The translations under genes and the position numbers were made by a program. Positions 15,022 to 22,135 of a DNA stretch of 33,433 bases are shown here, one piece after another (position 1 is the first letter of the stretch; each line of letters opens with the position of its first letter). The notes beneath the pieces were generated by a model that had not been told where the DNA came from, searched no databases, and saw only the letters and a program-made list of their open reading frames with translations. Source of the stretch: a virus; IMG/VR virus record IMGVR_UViG_3300046373_000240, positions 1 to 33,433 of that record. One strand, given 5' to 3'.

Positions 15022-15112
15022 CTTCGATTTGTTTTAATTCCTCGAAAGAGTGGAATGAGAAGCTATGTGATATACACCCCAGGTAAGCCTAGTATGTATG
15101 ATCAACCTTGAT

Positions 15113-15192
15113 TGGGCGGGAATCAGGAATCGAACCTGATCGCAGATAACGGGAATCGAACCCATAATACAACCTGTCGCCAACCTTCCCGC
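15113..15192 (-). tRNA. tRNA-like element (acceptor stem and T arm intact, D arm atypical)
   Basis: GCGGGAA (15192-15186) pairs with TTCCCGC (15122-15116) as a 7-bp acceptor stem. TCAGG-TTCGATT-CCTGA is a perfect T arm. Total length is about 78 bases, as for a tRNA. A second stem-loop ATGGG-TTCGATT-CCCGT fills the anticodon-arm position and would read anticodon CGA, but position 37 is U and the D-arm region does not form a normal stem. It may be a diverged phage tRNA, a tRNA pseudogene or a tRNA mimic. The isotype is not assigned. Confidence 0.42.
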
Positions 15193-15198
15193 ATGTTA

Positions 15199-15322
15199 AA
15201 ACGTGGACATAGGACTTTTTCCTACGTATGATGCAGTGTCTCGCCTACCATCGGGCATACTTCGCAGGTACTATCCTACCTTGTATGTCCTCATCCCTGC
15301 GTCTTATTCCGCCACCACGTTT
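15199..15322 (-). ncRNA. Compact structured RNA of unknown class, about 124 nt
   Basis: Ends close with an 8-bp stem AAACGTGG/CCACGTTT. Inside on the minus strand: ACATAC...GTATG enclosing AGGTA-GGATAG-TACCT; a GATGGTAG/CTGCATC stem with a bulged G; and ACGTAGGA-AAAAG-TCCTATGT (8 bp). This gives a multi-branched junction. A tRNA-Leu-like string (GTGGTGGCGGAATAAGACGC) opens the molecule, but no TTC-type T loop exists. No open reading frame covers it. It does not match any RNA class I can name. Confidence 0.6.
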
Positions 15323-15414
15323 ATTACTAACGAATAGTGTTACTAGCGCATATTAGCAAGAGTGACTAACGGAAGTAAAGCTGTCGAAGTTCCATTAGCC
15401 AATCTCTTGATAAT
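15323..15414 (-). promoter_or_regulatory. 5' leader with long hairpins before the structured RNA
   Basis: GGCTAATGGAA pairs with TTCCGTTAGTC over 11 bp (with G.T pairs) around a 15-base loop at about 15367-15403. A second hairpin TTGCTA/TAGTAA follows. No coding frame is present. It is likely the 5' part of the same transcript. Confidence 0.5.
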
Positions 15415-15442
15415 ACTATAATATCACGTTTTAAAAGTCCAA
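15415..15442 (-). promoter_or_regulatory. Promoter for the structured RNA / late-operon leader
   Basis: TTGGAC (15442-15437), 16-base spacer, TATAGT (15420-15415). Transcription would start near 15408 and run left through the hairpins, structured RNA, tRNA-like element and terminator toward the late genes. It lies directly after the late-regulator gene. Confidence 0.6.
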
Positions 15443-15463
15443 AAGTGTACAAAAAGTGCGGCA

Positions 15464-15877
15464 TTAACTGACATTTTTCACTCTTGCATACTTCCGACTG
15501 ACACGTTTCGCCCAATCTAGCGAATACCCCAACTCGTCCGCTATTTCGTAAAGTGGTTTCATTTGGATATCACGCATGTAAAGGAATTTATAAGTCACTC
15601 CGTCAAACTCCGTCATTCTGCTTTCGATATCCTCCTTGGTTTGCTTCTTGTGTTCTAGCATGGTCACGCAGAGCAGTAGGTTAGCCTTGGCTTGATCGTA
15701 AATGCCTAACCCTATATCAAGCGGTACGAATACAACGTGACCGTCTGATGGCATCTTGCCTGATAATAGCTGACTGTGCGCTATCTTCAATTGGTATTCA
15801 AGGTCACTGCACCGTATCTCTAGGATACCAATCTCTCGGCATAGGTCGAAGTATGTAGTCCGCCAATCAATGTTCAT
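15464..15877 (-). CDS. Sigma-70 region-4-like late transcription regulator, 137 aa
   Basis: The C-terminal third (RMTEFDGVTYKFLYMRDIQM... YEIADELGYSLDWAKRVSRKYAR) has the pattern of ArpU/DUF1492-type proteins: 'l.yMRd......EIAdeLgyS...akri..ka', a sigma-factor region-4 HTH. The N-terminal half is a helical bundle. Such proteins sit at the end of early operons in Gram-positive phages and switch on the late promoter. Here it ends 22 bases before the promoter at 15437-15442, its probable target. Confidence 0.7.
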   Translation of the reverse strand: MNIDWRTTYFDLCREIGILEIRCSDLEYQLKIAHSQLLSGKMPSDGHVVFVPLDIGLGIYDQAKANLLLCVTMLEHKKQTKEDIESRMTEFDGVTYKFLYMRDIQMKPLYEIADELGYSLDWAKRVSRKYARVKNVS

Positions 15878-15890
15878 GTGTTTCCCTCCT

Positions 15891-16973
15891 TTAAGCTGCT
15901 AATCCCAAGTGAGTCTTAATTGCTATTATTTCAGCATTTAACGATTCCAACGTAATTACTTCGCTTTCCTGCTCCACCACTTGCTCCATAGATTCGTTTC
16001 GTACGTCTGCTGAATCTCCTTGGCTGTCTGTATCTTCCACCGTTGCTTGAAAGGGTATTTCCGTTACAGGTTCCACCTCTTCTGTTACATACTCGATAGT
16101 TTCTATTGTCGGAATGACAGCGTTTTGTGCTTCTTCCTCAGCTTTCTTTTGCTCTATTTCTGCACGGTATTGTGCAGCTTCTTCAAGGTTAAGGATGATG
16201 TATCTCTTTTCGTAAATGGCTTCATACGAGATTTCTTTCCCGGTTAACACTTCAACGGCCGTTTTAATTCTGCGGTCAATGCCTGTTTCATCTTGGTATT
16301 TAACGTCAGTGATTCTGACTTTTTTCGCTCTGATTTCTTCGGCAATCTTGGAAGTATCTTGCGGTACGTGAACCACGTTGAGAGCTCCGCGAACACCGAT
16401 TGCGATTTGAGTCTGCAATTCTTCAATATGCGTTTTTTGTTGTTCAATTTGAGAGTTTGCATCGTTCAACAATTCAGCGCCTTTGGTGACTTTGTTGCTT
16501 AACTCATCGTTTTCAATGGTTAGTTGATAGTTTTTAACTTCCAGATCACTGTTAGCGGATTGCAATTGCTCAGCTTTGCCCTCTGCCAACGATACACGCT
16601 CCATAATCGCTTTAATTTCTGCTTGGTGCAGTGCTTGCTGTTCACTTATCGCTTGCAGATTCTTTTCCGCTTGCTCCACATAAGCGTTTTGTACACCTGC
16701 ACGGACAAGTTTGTAAATATCATCGTCGGTGATTAATTCGGCAATGGTTAATCCTTCGATGGTCATCGTGTCCAGTATGTAACCAATGCTTTCGGTTGCT
16801 TCCTGTAGCTTGACTTCATGGGCCTGAATGTGTGATTCCGCTTCTGCCATTTCTTTTCTGAAATCTGTTAGCTGTACATTCCACAGATCAATTTGGCTTT
16901 GGTCTACTCCACCTGATTGTATTGCACGTTCGGTTGAATCGATATCCGCTTGTATTTCGTTGATTTTTCTCAT
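15891..16973 (-). CDS. Large coiled-coil protein of unknown function, 360 aa
   Basis: Starts at MRKINEI with GAGG 9 bases upstream. Residues about 10-210 are nearly continuous heptad-type coiled coil. A compact region (about 215-275; RITDVKYQDETGIDRRIKTAVEVLTGKEISYE) could be a folded domain. The tail is acidic and low-complexity (Glu/Val/Thr). It sits at the end of the replication operon. A structural or DNA-organising role is possible, and nothing more specific can be said. Confidence 0.55.
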   Translation of the reverse strand: MRKINEIQADIDSTERAIQSGGVDQSQIDLWNVQLTDFRKEMAEAESHIQAHEVKLQEATESIGYILDTMTIEGLTIAELITDDDIYKLVRAGVQNAYVEQAEKNLQAISEQQALHQAEIKAIMERVSLAEGKAEQLQSANSDLEVKNYQLTIENDELSNKVTKGAELLNDANSQIEQQKTHIEELQTQIAIGVRGALNVVHVPQDTSKIAEEIRAKKVRITDVKYQDETGIDRRIKTAVEVLTGKEISYEAIYEKRYIILNLEEAAQYRAEIEQKKAEEEAQNAVIPTIETIEYVTEEVEPVTEIPFQATVEDTDSQGDSADVRNESMEQVVEQESEVITLESLNAEIIAIKTHLGLAA

Positions 16974-16974
16974 T

Positions 16975-17133
16975 TTACACATCCTCAAATTGGTTTATTT
17001 TCGCTACATATTGACTATAATTATACCATTTTCTACATTTTAATACAAGATATGTCGTTTGATAATTCGACTTTATTTTGATATAATTATTGGCTTTTTT
17101 CGCATCTTTCAACTCTTTTAGTTTCTTGGCCAT
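16975..17133 (-). CDS. Small basic protein, 52 aa (possibly longer with an ATA start)
   Basis: Lys-rich (MAKKLKELKDAKKANNYIKI) with an aromatic C-terminal half. The stop lies one base before the ATG of the next gene. The ATG at 17133 has no ribosome site. The frame stays open to ATA at 17166, which has a perfect GGGAGG 8 bases upstream, so translation may begin there (63 aa counting to TAA minus stop: 63-11 accounted as 11 extra residues). Function unknown. Confidence 0.5.
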   Translation of the reverse strand: MAKKLKELKDAKKANNYIKIKSNYQTTYLVLKCRKWYNYSQYVAKINQFEDV

Positions 17134-17167
17134 ATCGCATAAAGTATCAATTCCCGTTTTGTCTATG

Positions 17168-17359
17168 TTAAATACCTCCCTTCGAAACGATCTGTAATGG
17201 TCTTATCCACGTTCTATACCTTTGGTGTGGTAATTGCTCACAATAATCGCATTCGTGGTTCTGTGACTCTCTCAGGCGGTCTAAAACGTATTCCTTGGTT
17301 GCCACCTTGTTTGGTGATGCTTCTAAGTGTTTGATTAGTTCAGAAATGACAGGGTTCAT
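17168..17359 (-). CDS. Hypothetical protein, 63 aa
   Basis: Helical N-terminal half, then ECDYCEQ, a single Cys-x2-Cys. Start overlaps the upstream stop by 4 bases (ATGA). No family recognised. Confidence 0.5.
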   Translation of the reverse strand: MNPVISELIKHLEASPNKVATKEYVLDRLRESQNHECDYCEQLPHQRYRTWIRPLQIVSKGGI

Positions 17360-17556
17360 GAATCTATCACGCTCAATCCGTCCGAATCATCAACAGTTAC
17401 AAAGTATTCTCCTTTTTGAAGTTGGAGGTCGGCTGTCTCTACTGCAAATTCTAGCAATATCGCATTTCCTATATCATCCGTATAGCAATCATCGCCATGT
17501 GTCTCTCTTAAATATTCTTCGTTTCCATGATTTGCTTTTGCGATTGCGAACTTCAC
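17356..17556 (-). CDS. Hypothetical protein, 66 aa, GTG start
   Basis: GTG at 17556 (reading MKFAIAKANHGNEEY) follows AAGGGGG and GAAGG. Acidic, mixed alpha/beta. It follows the zinc-ribbon gene by 3 bases. Function unknown. Confidence 0.5.
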   Translation of the reverse strand: MKFAIAKANHGNEEYLRETHGDDCYTDDIGNAILLEFAVETADLQLQKGEYFVTVDDSDGLSVIDS

Positions 17557-17559
17557 CCT

Positions 17560-17664
17560 TCACGCCCCCTTAGTTTCGATCTTTCCTGATCCAAAACAGT
17601 TGTCGCATATTTCGGATTGTTCTTTTACGATGGTTCCTTTACCTTTGCAGATTATGCAGGTCAT
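17560..17664 (-). CDS. Tiny zinc-ribbon protein, 34 aa
   Basis: CIICKGKG and CDNCFGSG are a DnaJ-type CxxCxGxG pair repeated once, enough for one zinc site. The ATG overlaps the rusA-like stop codon (ATGA). Function unknown. Confidence 0.55.
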   Translation of the reverse strand: MTCIICKGKGTIVKEQSEICDNCFGSGKIETKGA

Positions 17665-18008
17665 GGTGTGACCTCCGTTATCAAAATTTCTGCTTTTTCG
17701 TCTGCATGATAGTATTTATCAATCCGTAAGCTGACTACTTGCCTATCATCGTTCCAAGCGATTTTATTCAATCCATCCAAGTAGCTTTTTGCAAGGTTAT
17801 CAACGTCCATGTCATGACCTTTGGGACTAATAAACACCGTTATGGCTACATAATACTTTTTGTCGTTCGGTCTGCATCCTGCGGCTTTAGCTTCCCACCC
17901 TATCAACTCTTTATAGTCAAGGTATCTTTTGGCTTGGATGCTTTTATACTTGCTACGTTGTGTCATTCTGACAGCAGGAACGGGTCTGCCTTGTATGATT
18001 AGTTTCAT
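17661..18008 (-). CDS. rusA: RusA-family Holliday junction resolvase, 115 aa
   Basis: The conserved acidic cluster is visible: 'DMDVDNLAKSYLDGLNKIAWNDDRQV' (about residues 66-91), with Asp residues that bind Mg2+ and the Lys expected in RusA. Length is typical. RusA dimers cut four-way junctions, which resolves recombination intermediates and debranches phage DNA before packaging. Start and stop each overlap the neighbours by 4 bases. The ERF and SSB genes upstream fit the same recombination pathway. Confidence 0.88.
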   Translation of the reverse strand: MKLIIQGRPVPAVRMTQRSKYKSIQAKRYLDYKELIGWEAKAAGCRPNDKKYYVAITVFISPKGHDMDVDNLAKSYLDGLNKIAWNDDRQVVSLRIDKYYHADEKAEILITEVTP

Positions 18009-18250
18009 TGGCGATACTCTATGGACATAATTACATATCCATCCTTTACAAATTGCGGATCACTAAGGATATAAGTCACATCAACCGTTGTTACCGAACC
18101 TGTGAAACTTTCTCGATGCGGATCCCATTCTCTTAAAACTAATTCATCTCCAACTTGGTAATCACGATCATTCTTGCGAACTTCAAAATTCTTTGTTCCG
18201 TCAAATACTGCGTTGTAGTATTCAGGCCATGTTTTCAATTCATGTATCAT
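18005..18250 (-). CDS. DUF3850 / ASCH-like protein, 81 aa
   Basis: Pattern 'HELKTWPEYYNAVFDGTKNFEVRKNDRDYQVGDELVLREW' is that of DUF3850, a small ASCH-fold (PUA-like) protein common in phage early operons; members are thought to bind RNA or nucleotides. It overlaps the rusA-like gene by 4 bases. Precise function unknown. Confidence 0.75.
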   Translation of the reverse strand: MIHELKTWPEYYNAVFDGTKNFEVRKNDRDYQVGDELVLREWDPHRESFTGSVTTVDVTYILSDPQFVKDGYVIMSIEYRQ

Positions 18251-18273
18251 TTGGTTTGCTCCCTCGATCTGAT

Positions 18274-18333
18274 TTAAGCCAACTTTTTCTTCTTCTGCAT
18301 CTTTGATTTCTTTTGTCTCGGATGCATTAACAC
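18274..18333 (-). CDS. Possible microprotein, 19 aa, very basic
   Basis: GTG at 18333 (or ATG 18327) with AGGA 5 bases before GTG. The product is half Lys/Arg (MHPRQKKSKMQKKKK). It lies in the short gap between two genes. It may be a real coupled microgene or chance. Confidence 0.25.
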   Translation of the reverse strand: MLMHPRQKKSKMQKKKKLA

Positions 18334-18346
18334 TCTCTTCCTGCCT

Positions 18347-18637
18347 TTAACTGATGTTTTGAATGTGGGCATGTGTCCACTCCATTCCTCGACTGCGTAC
18401 AATCAGCTTTTCTTCCTGCTCTTTTAAAATCTCGTCTATTAATGCGGTAAATTCGATTTCAAGGTGATGTTGAATGAACGCTTCATTGGCTGAGAATAAT
18501 TTCATCTCGGTGATCATCTTTTGTTTACGATGTGCGAATCTAGCTAAGTCCTCTTTAAGTAAATAGCGATAAGATTCAAATACTTGATTGAATGCACATC
18601 GACTGCGTTGTTCTCTTCTTGCTTCTTGGGTGGTCAT
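18347..18637 (-). CDS. Hypothetical helical protein, 96 aa
   Basis: Long helices with many charged residues, no membrane segment. Start overlaps the yopX-like stop by 4 bases. No family recognised. Confidence 0.55.
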   Translation of the reverse strand: MTTQEARREQRSRCAFNQVFESYRYLLKEDLARFAHRKQKMITEMKLFSANEAFIQHHLEIEFTALIDEILKEQEEKLIVRSRGMEWTHAHIQNIS

Positions 18638-19077
18638 GGGGTTACCTCCGCTAGTAAATCAGCATTTTCATAAACGTTCCCAATAATTTCAATGGCTTTT
18701 CTTTCACATACATAAAAACCAAGCCCGATGTAACTCAAATCCTTATCTCTTTCATTCTGCTCAAGATGCTTATATTGTGGTGTTTGCGGACGATATCTAC
18801 CGATGTACTGGCTGTGATGGTACTCTACAATACATAACTCGTGGTATCCTGAGTTTTTTACAATATCCCCCTCATAAATCTCCTTGCCGTTTTTGTCCTT
18901 TAAGCCTGTGTATTGCATTAATTCAAAATCAGAAGTGCGGAACTTATGGAATCCTTTGTTCTCAACTGGGATATAAACACCTAGCGTTTTCACTTCAAAA
19001 TTAATACTTTCTAGTTTCTTGGCATCGACCATAATGTTAAGTGGTTTGTAAAATGCCCTAAATTTTATCTCTCTCAC
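18634..19077 (-). CDS. YopX-family protein, 147 aa
   Basis: Begins MREIKFRAFYKPLNIMV and contains 'LMQYTGLKDKNGKEIYEGDIVK', the signature of YopX proteins, followed by a beta-rich C-terminal part with 'EIIGNVYENADLL'. YopX proteins are frequent in Firmicute prophages near replication genes. Their structure is known but not their function. Confidence 0.85.
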   Translation of the reverse strand: MREIKFRAFYKPLNIMVDAKKLESINFEVKTLGVYIPVENKGFHKFRTSDFELMQYTGLKDKNGKEIYEGDIVKNSGYHELCIVEYHHSQYIGRYRPQTPQYKHLEQNERDKDLSYIGLGFYVCERKAIEIIGNVYENADLLAEVTP

Positions 19078-19110
19078 TTGTTTTCCTCCGTTAATTGTAT
19101 TTTTATAGAT

Positions 19111-19284
19111 TCAAAAATTAGGATCAGGCAAATCTCTGCATGTACACCACTTTTGATAAGTGTTAACATGAACGACTTTGTACCATTTATCAGTTTCATC
19201 AATTTTTATAACTTCGCCAACATCAGGTTTATAGGATAATTTAGCGACTTCTGAACCATCGTTTAAATTCATCGTGTATTTCAT
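19111..19284 (-). CDS. Hypothetical protein, 57 aa
   Basis: MKYTMNLNDGSEVAKLSYKP start with GGAGG 7 bases upstream. Beta-rich with a SH3-like 'GEVIKIDETDKWYKVVHV' core and a single CTC pair. The ATG overlaps the upstream stop (ATGA). Function unknown. Confidence 0.55.
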   Translation of the reverse strand: MKYTMNLNDGSEVAKLSYKPDVGEVIKIDETDKWYKVVHVNTYQKWCTCRDLPDPNF

Positions 19285-19445
19285 CCCGTTACCTCCATTT
19301 TCTTATTTCGTTCCTCTTGGTTTAATCCGACCCATAAATCTCCTGCGGTTCTATTTGCCAGTTGTATGACATCGCTTACGTGCATACCTTCTTCCAACAA
19401 ACCAAGAAGAGCTACTTGTAATAAAGTTCTGCTGTCTATTTTCAT
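19281..19445 (-). CDS. Hypothetical protein, 54 aa
   Basis: The start at MKIDSRTLLQ is set by GGAGG 7 bases upstream; a longer in-frame start lacks a site. One helical domain. It overlaps both neighbours by 4 bases. Confidence 0.5.
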   Translation of the reverse strand: MKIDSRTLLQVALLGLLEEGMHVSDVIQLANRTAGDLWVGLNQEERNKKMEVTG

Positions 19446-19558
19446 TGTGATTCCTCCATTTTCAAAATAGTTTCTCTCAGTACCTTCCGCATTGCCCAAC
19501 GTCTGACTTTGCTTGGTTCGTTTTCAATCATGCGTTCCATTCTTGTGATAACGTCCAT
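19442..19558 (-). CDS. Tiny basic helical protein, 38 aa
   Basis: MDVITRMERMIENEPSKVRR and onward, predicted one long helix. It begins at the base after the upstream TAA and ends in an ATGA overlap with the next start. AAGGAG is 12 bases upstream. Function unknown. Confidence 0.5.
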   Translation of the reverse strand: MDVITRMERMIENEPSKVRRWAMRKVLRETILKMEESQ

Positions 19559-19858
19559 TTAAGCGGTCAACTCCTTTAATAAATTGTTGTAGTGGACCAT
19601 TAGCCGAGCTTTTTCTTTCGGGTCCTCTGTGGCTTCGATCTTCTCTGCTCCGATTACTAAGCGGTCACTGATCTTTTGCCGTTTGTGGTCCGCTAATGCT
19701 TTGGCTAGTTCGTCATTGATTGTTTCTAAGCGGTCCAGACATTCACCATCGGATTCCATGAGCATTTCATATATTCGTTTATAGCTGAGCTCGTCTATTT
19801 GGTTGAGCTCCTTTGCTGATTTGAGCATTGTTAATTCAAACTCATAGTCGGGGCTCAT
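19559..19858 (-). CDS. Hypothetical helical protein next to the helicase, 99 aa
   Basis: Mostly helix (MLKSAKELNQIDELSYKRIYEML, ...). The start overlaps the dnaB-like stop by 4 bases, so it is coupled to the helicase. The position would suit a small helicase partner, but there is no motif evidence. Confidence 0.55.
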   Translation of the reverse strand: MSPDYEFELTMLKSAKELNQIDELSYKRIYEMLMESDGECLDRLETINDELAKALADHKRQKISDRLVIGAEKIEATEDPKEKARLMVHYNNLLKELTA

Positions 19859-21165
19859 ATTTTGACTTTACCTGTCATTCTCTGAATCTCTCCAAAGAAG
19901 TCTAGTTCAAAGTCTCGCATGCCTGTTTGCCTTCCCTTGGCTACGATGAAGTCAATGTGTGCAATAAGTGCGGTTGATTTTTCTTCATCCTTGTGGAGGA
20001 AGATAACGCTGTCTGCATCTTGTTCTATACTGCCGGAATCTCTTAGGTCCGACATAACAGGTCTTTTAGTGGACCGCTTATCAATTTCCCTATTCATTTG
20101 TGCTAATAACAGGACCGAGCATCCTAATTCTTTCGCAAGGTTTTTGCATTCCTTGGTCACTCTGCCGATTGCGTCTGTTTTGTTTTCGCCCCTCTTTTGA
20201 TTGAGCTCCAACAATCCCAAGTAATCAATCGCTACAAGCCCCAAAGAACCGTGCTCACGCTTTAGTTTCCTGCATTGTCCTGCGATATAATTAATGTCCA
20301 TCCGTGATGAATCATCGATAAACATATTAATATCTAGCATGACTCCCTCTGACTGTAAGATGGTGCTCTTGGCTCTCTCGTCTAAATTGGAATACTGTAT
20401 GTCTGAAAATGGGATCCCTGATATGTCCGATAGCATCCGATCAACGAGCTCCACCGTTTCCATTTCACAAGAGAAAAAGGCGGTTGGTCCATAGTCTTGC
20501 TTGGCTACGTTTCGGGCTATCTTTAAAGATAAAGCTGTCTTTCCTGCTCCCGGTCTGCCTGCTACCACGATTAAGCGATTACGCCCGATCCCCTTCATCC
20601 ACTTATCAATATCGAAGAGCCCCGTTGTTGGAGAATGGGTCCGTTGACCGCTAAGCTTATTGTGAATGTGCGGACCAATGATTTTGGATAGGCTAACTAG
20701 ATTGCCTTTTTTCGTGATTTCAAGATTATTAAACTTTTCACTTACTGCAGTAATGTAGTCCTCAATGGTTTCAAATTGGCCGCTTAGGGTTAAAGATTGA
20801 ATATCTTGTCCAAGTTGGAGCCCTCTGCGCTTTATAGCTGTATCACGGACCTTCTCGGCATAATATTTAACGAGCCCTGACGTAGCATTTGAGAACTTAA
20901 GCTGCCCGAAGTATTCCAGACCACCCACATGGTCTAGTAAGTCTTTTTCCTTAAGCCATTGTTTCAAAGTGTTGAAATCGTATTTGTTTTGCTCGTATAG
21001 TGCCTTTATGTTGGTGAATAGTGCGATATGGTGAGTGTGGCTAAAATCTAATTCGCCAACGATCCTCATTACTTCATGAGCGACATCTGGATTTTTTAAG
21101 AGAGCTCCTAATGTCATTTGCTCAGCTTCGATATCTGTTAAATCATTTAGGTCCTGCGGTTGCAT
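19855..21165 (-). CDS. dnaB: Replicative DnaB-family DNA helicase, 436 aa
   Basis: N-terminal DnaB domain (DIEAEQMTLGALLKNPDV, first 110 residues) and a RecA-like motor: Walker A GRPGAGKTAL (203-212), FFSCEMETVEL, Walker B LVAIDYLGLL, and LLLAQMNREIDKR with the DLRDSGSIEQDADSV loop and arginine finger region. This is the hexameric helicase that unwinds phage DNA. The start MQPQDLND is set by GGAGGTGG; a longer in-frame start lies inside the upstream gene. It overlaps the DnaD-like gene by 23 bases, a typical initiator-helicase pair. Confidence 0.92.
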   Translation of the reverse strand: MQPQDLNDLTDIEAEQMTLGALLKNPDVAHEVMRIVGELDFSHTHHIALFTNIKALYEQNKYDFNTLKQWLKEKDLLDHVGGLEYFGQLKFSNATSGLVKYYAEKVRDTAIKRRGLQLGQDIQSLTLSGQFETIEDYITAVSEKFNNLEITKKGNLVSLSKIIGPHIHNKLSGQRTHSPTTGLFDIDKWMKGIGRNRLIVVAGRPGAGKTALSLKIARNVAKQDYGPTAFFSCEMETVELVDRMLSDISGIPFSDIQYSNLDERAKSTILQSEGVMLDINMFIDDSSRMDINYIAGQCRKLKREHGSLGLVAIDYLGLLELNQKRGENKTDAIGRVTKECKNLAKELGCSVLLLAQMNREIDKRSTKRPVMSDLRDSGSIEQDADSVIFLHKDEEKSTALIAHIDFIVAKGRQTGMRDFELDFFGEIQRMTGKVKI

Positions 21166-21904
21166 GTTCCACCTCCACAAATTCAGGGTCATAGTTTAAA
21201 GGGGAATGGTTTTTTAATTCCTCTGCTTTGCGTTGTGCATTTATTGCTTCTTGCTCGGTTGGAGATACAAACCTCTGTACAATGGATTCCTTACTCGTTT
21301 TACCATCCCTATAAATGTTTCCTAGGGTTTTTAGCAAGTATCTATGGTCCTTATCTTTCGACCGTATAATGGCATCCTCGATTACTTCAAAATCCATCAA
21401 ATTGATATAGGATTCGACAAGTTCAATATTTTCGTGTTTGTCATATCTGACTTTGTGAAGATTAATAAGGGGGAGGATTTCAGTTTCCCTTCCCTTCCCT
21501 TCTGTTCTATTCCCTTCAGTTCCCTTCAGTTCAGAGGGAATTTCCGGGAATTTCCGGGAAAAGTCAGGAGGATCAGGAACTTTTGACTTCGTTCTCTTAT
21601 GCAAACCTTGTTGGTGTTCTTCGAAGTTTGTAACCTGCAAATACTGTTCCCCATTGACTTCATACCACTTTATAAGATCGGCATTGTGCAATTCCATGAG
21701 TGCTTTTTCTACATCCTCATGCGTCTCAGATAGCATTGGAATTATTAATGCCCTTAACTTATGTGGGCATCCTGTCAATCTACCGAAGTCGTCCGTGTGC
21801 GGAATGATCCAAGTGTAAAATAATCGTGAAAAGTGATTAGTTAACCTTAAATTCACTTTTTTAGATACGCTTATGACTTTGCTGAGCATTCTTTTTTCTG
21901 CCAT
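21143..21904 (-). CDS. DnaD-like replication initiator / replisome organiser, 253 aa
   Basis: The N-terminal winged-helix part (residues 1-95; 'YTWIIPHTDDFGRLTGCPHKLRALIIPM', 'ELHNADLIKWYEVNGEQYLQVTNFEEHQ') is typical of phage replisome organisers. The middle (about 100-145) is a low-complexity linker encoded by repeated DNA. The C-terminal helical part resembles a DnaD domain. Such proteins bind the origin inside their own gene and load DnaB, which is encoded next. ATG at 21904. Confidence 0.75.
   Translation of the reverse strand: MAEKRMLSKVISVSKKVNLRLTNHFSRLFYTWIIPHTDDFGRLTGCPHKLRALIIPMLSETHEDVEKALMELHNADLIKWYEVNGEQYLQVTNFEEHQQGLHKRTKSKVPDPPDFSRKFPEIPSELKGTEGNRTEGKGRETEILPLINLHKVRYDKHENIELVESYINLMDFEVIEDAIIRSKDKDHRYLLKTLGNIYRDGKTSKESIVQRFVSPTEQEAINAQRKAEELKNHSPLNYDPEFVEVEHATAGPK
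21481..21562. repeat. Iteron-like tandem repeats inside the replication gene (candidate origin)
   Basis: Plus strand: tandem TCCCTTCAGT (21511-21520, 21521-21530); TTCCC repeats at 21485-21500; tandem GGGAATTTCC (21536-21545, 21546-21555) plus GGGAA. The 10-base period puts the copies on one face of the helix. Phages such as lambda and many Gram-positive phages keep their origin in the initiator gene. Confidence 0.6.
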
Positions 21905-21952
21905 GATTCACCTACTTTCAACAGCATCTTTCGCTATGGTGACTAAATTTTT

Positions 21953-22114
21953 TTATACCGCTTTATCTTTGAACCACTTAATAACATCATCCCTATCAAA
22001 CCGGGTGTTTCTTGGTGTAAGATTAATCCGGGGTAACCCATCCTTTAGTAATTGTGCAAAGGTTGGTTTGCTGAGTTTTAATTCTTCTCTCATTTCCTTA
22101 GCGTTAAGCAACAT
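21953..22114 (-). CDS. Excisionase-like / MerR-type HTH DNA-binding protein, 53 aa
   Basis: Starts at MLLNAKEMREELKLSKPTFA with GGAGG 7 bases upstream. The pattern 'T.A.LLK.GLPRINL..R..RFDRDDVIKWF' is that of the small winged-helix proteins (excisionase/AlpA-like) that bind DNA next to a recombinase or promoter. It is the first gene of the replication operon. It may act in excision with the serine integrase or as an operon regulator. Neither is proven. Confidence 0.65.
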   Translation of the reverse strand: MLLNAKEMREELKLSKPTFAQLLKDGLPRINLTPRNTRFDRDDVIKWFKDKAV

Positions 22115-22135
22115 ACAATTACCTCCTTGACTCAT

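Noticed and set aside
14512-15086. Plus-strand frames over the tiny zinc-protein genes and the terminator
   Set aside because: No ribosome sites; they run through the minus-strand terminator and structured sequence.
15105-15330. GOLLD or ROOL-type large phage RNA
   Set aside because: Considered because of the nearby tRNA-like element, but the region is much shorter and I see none of their features.
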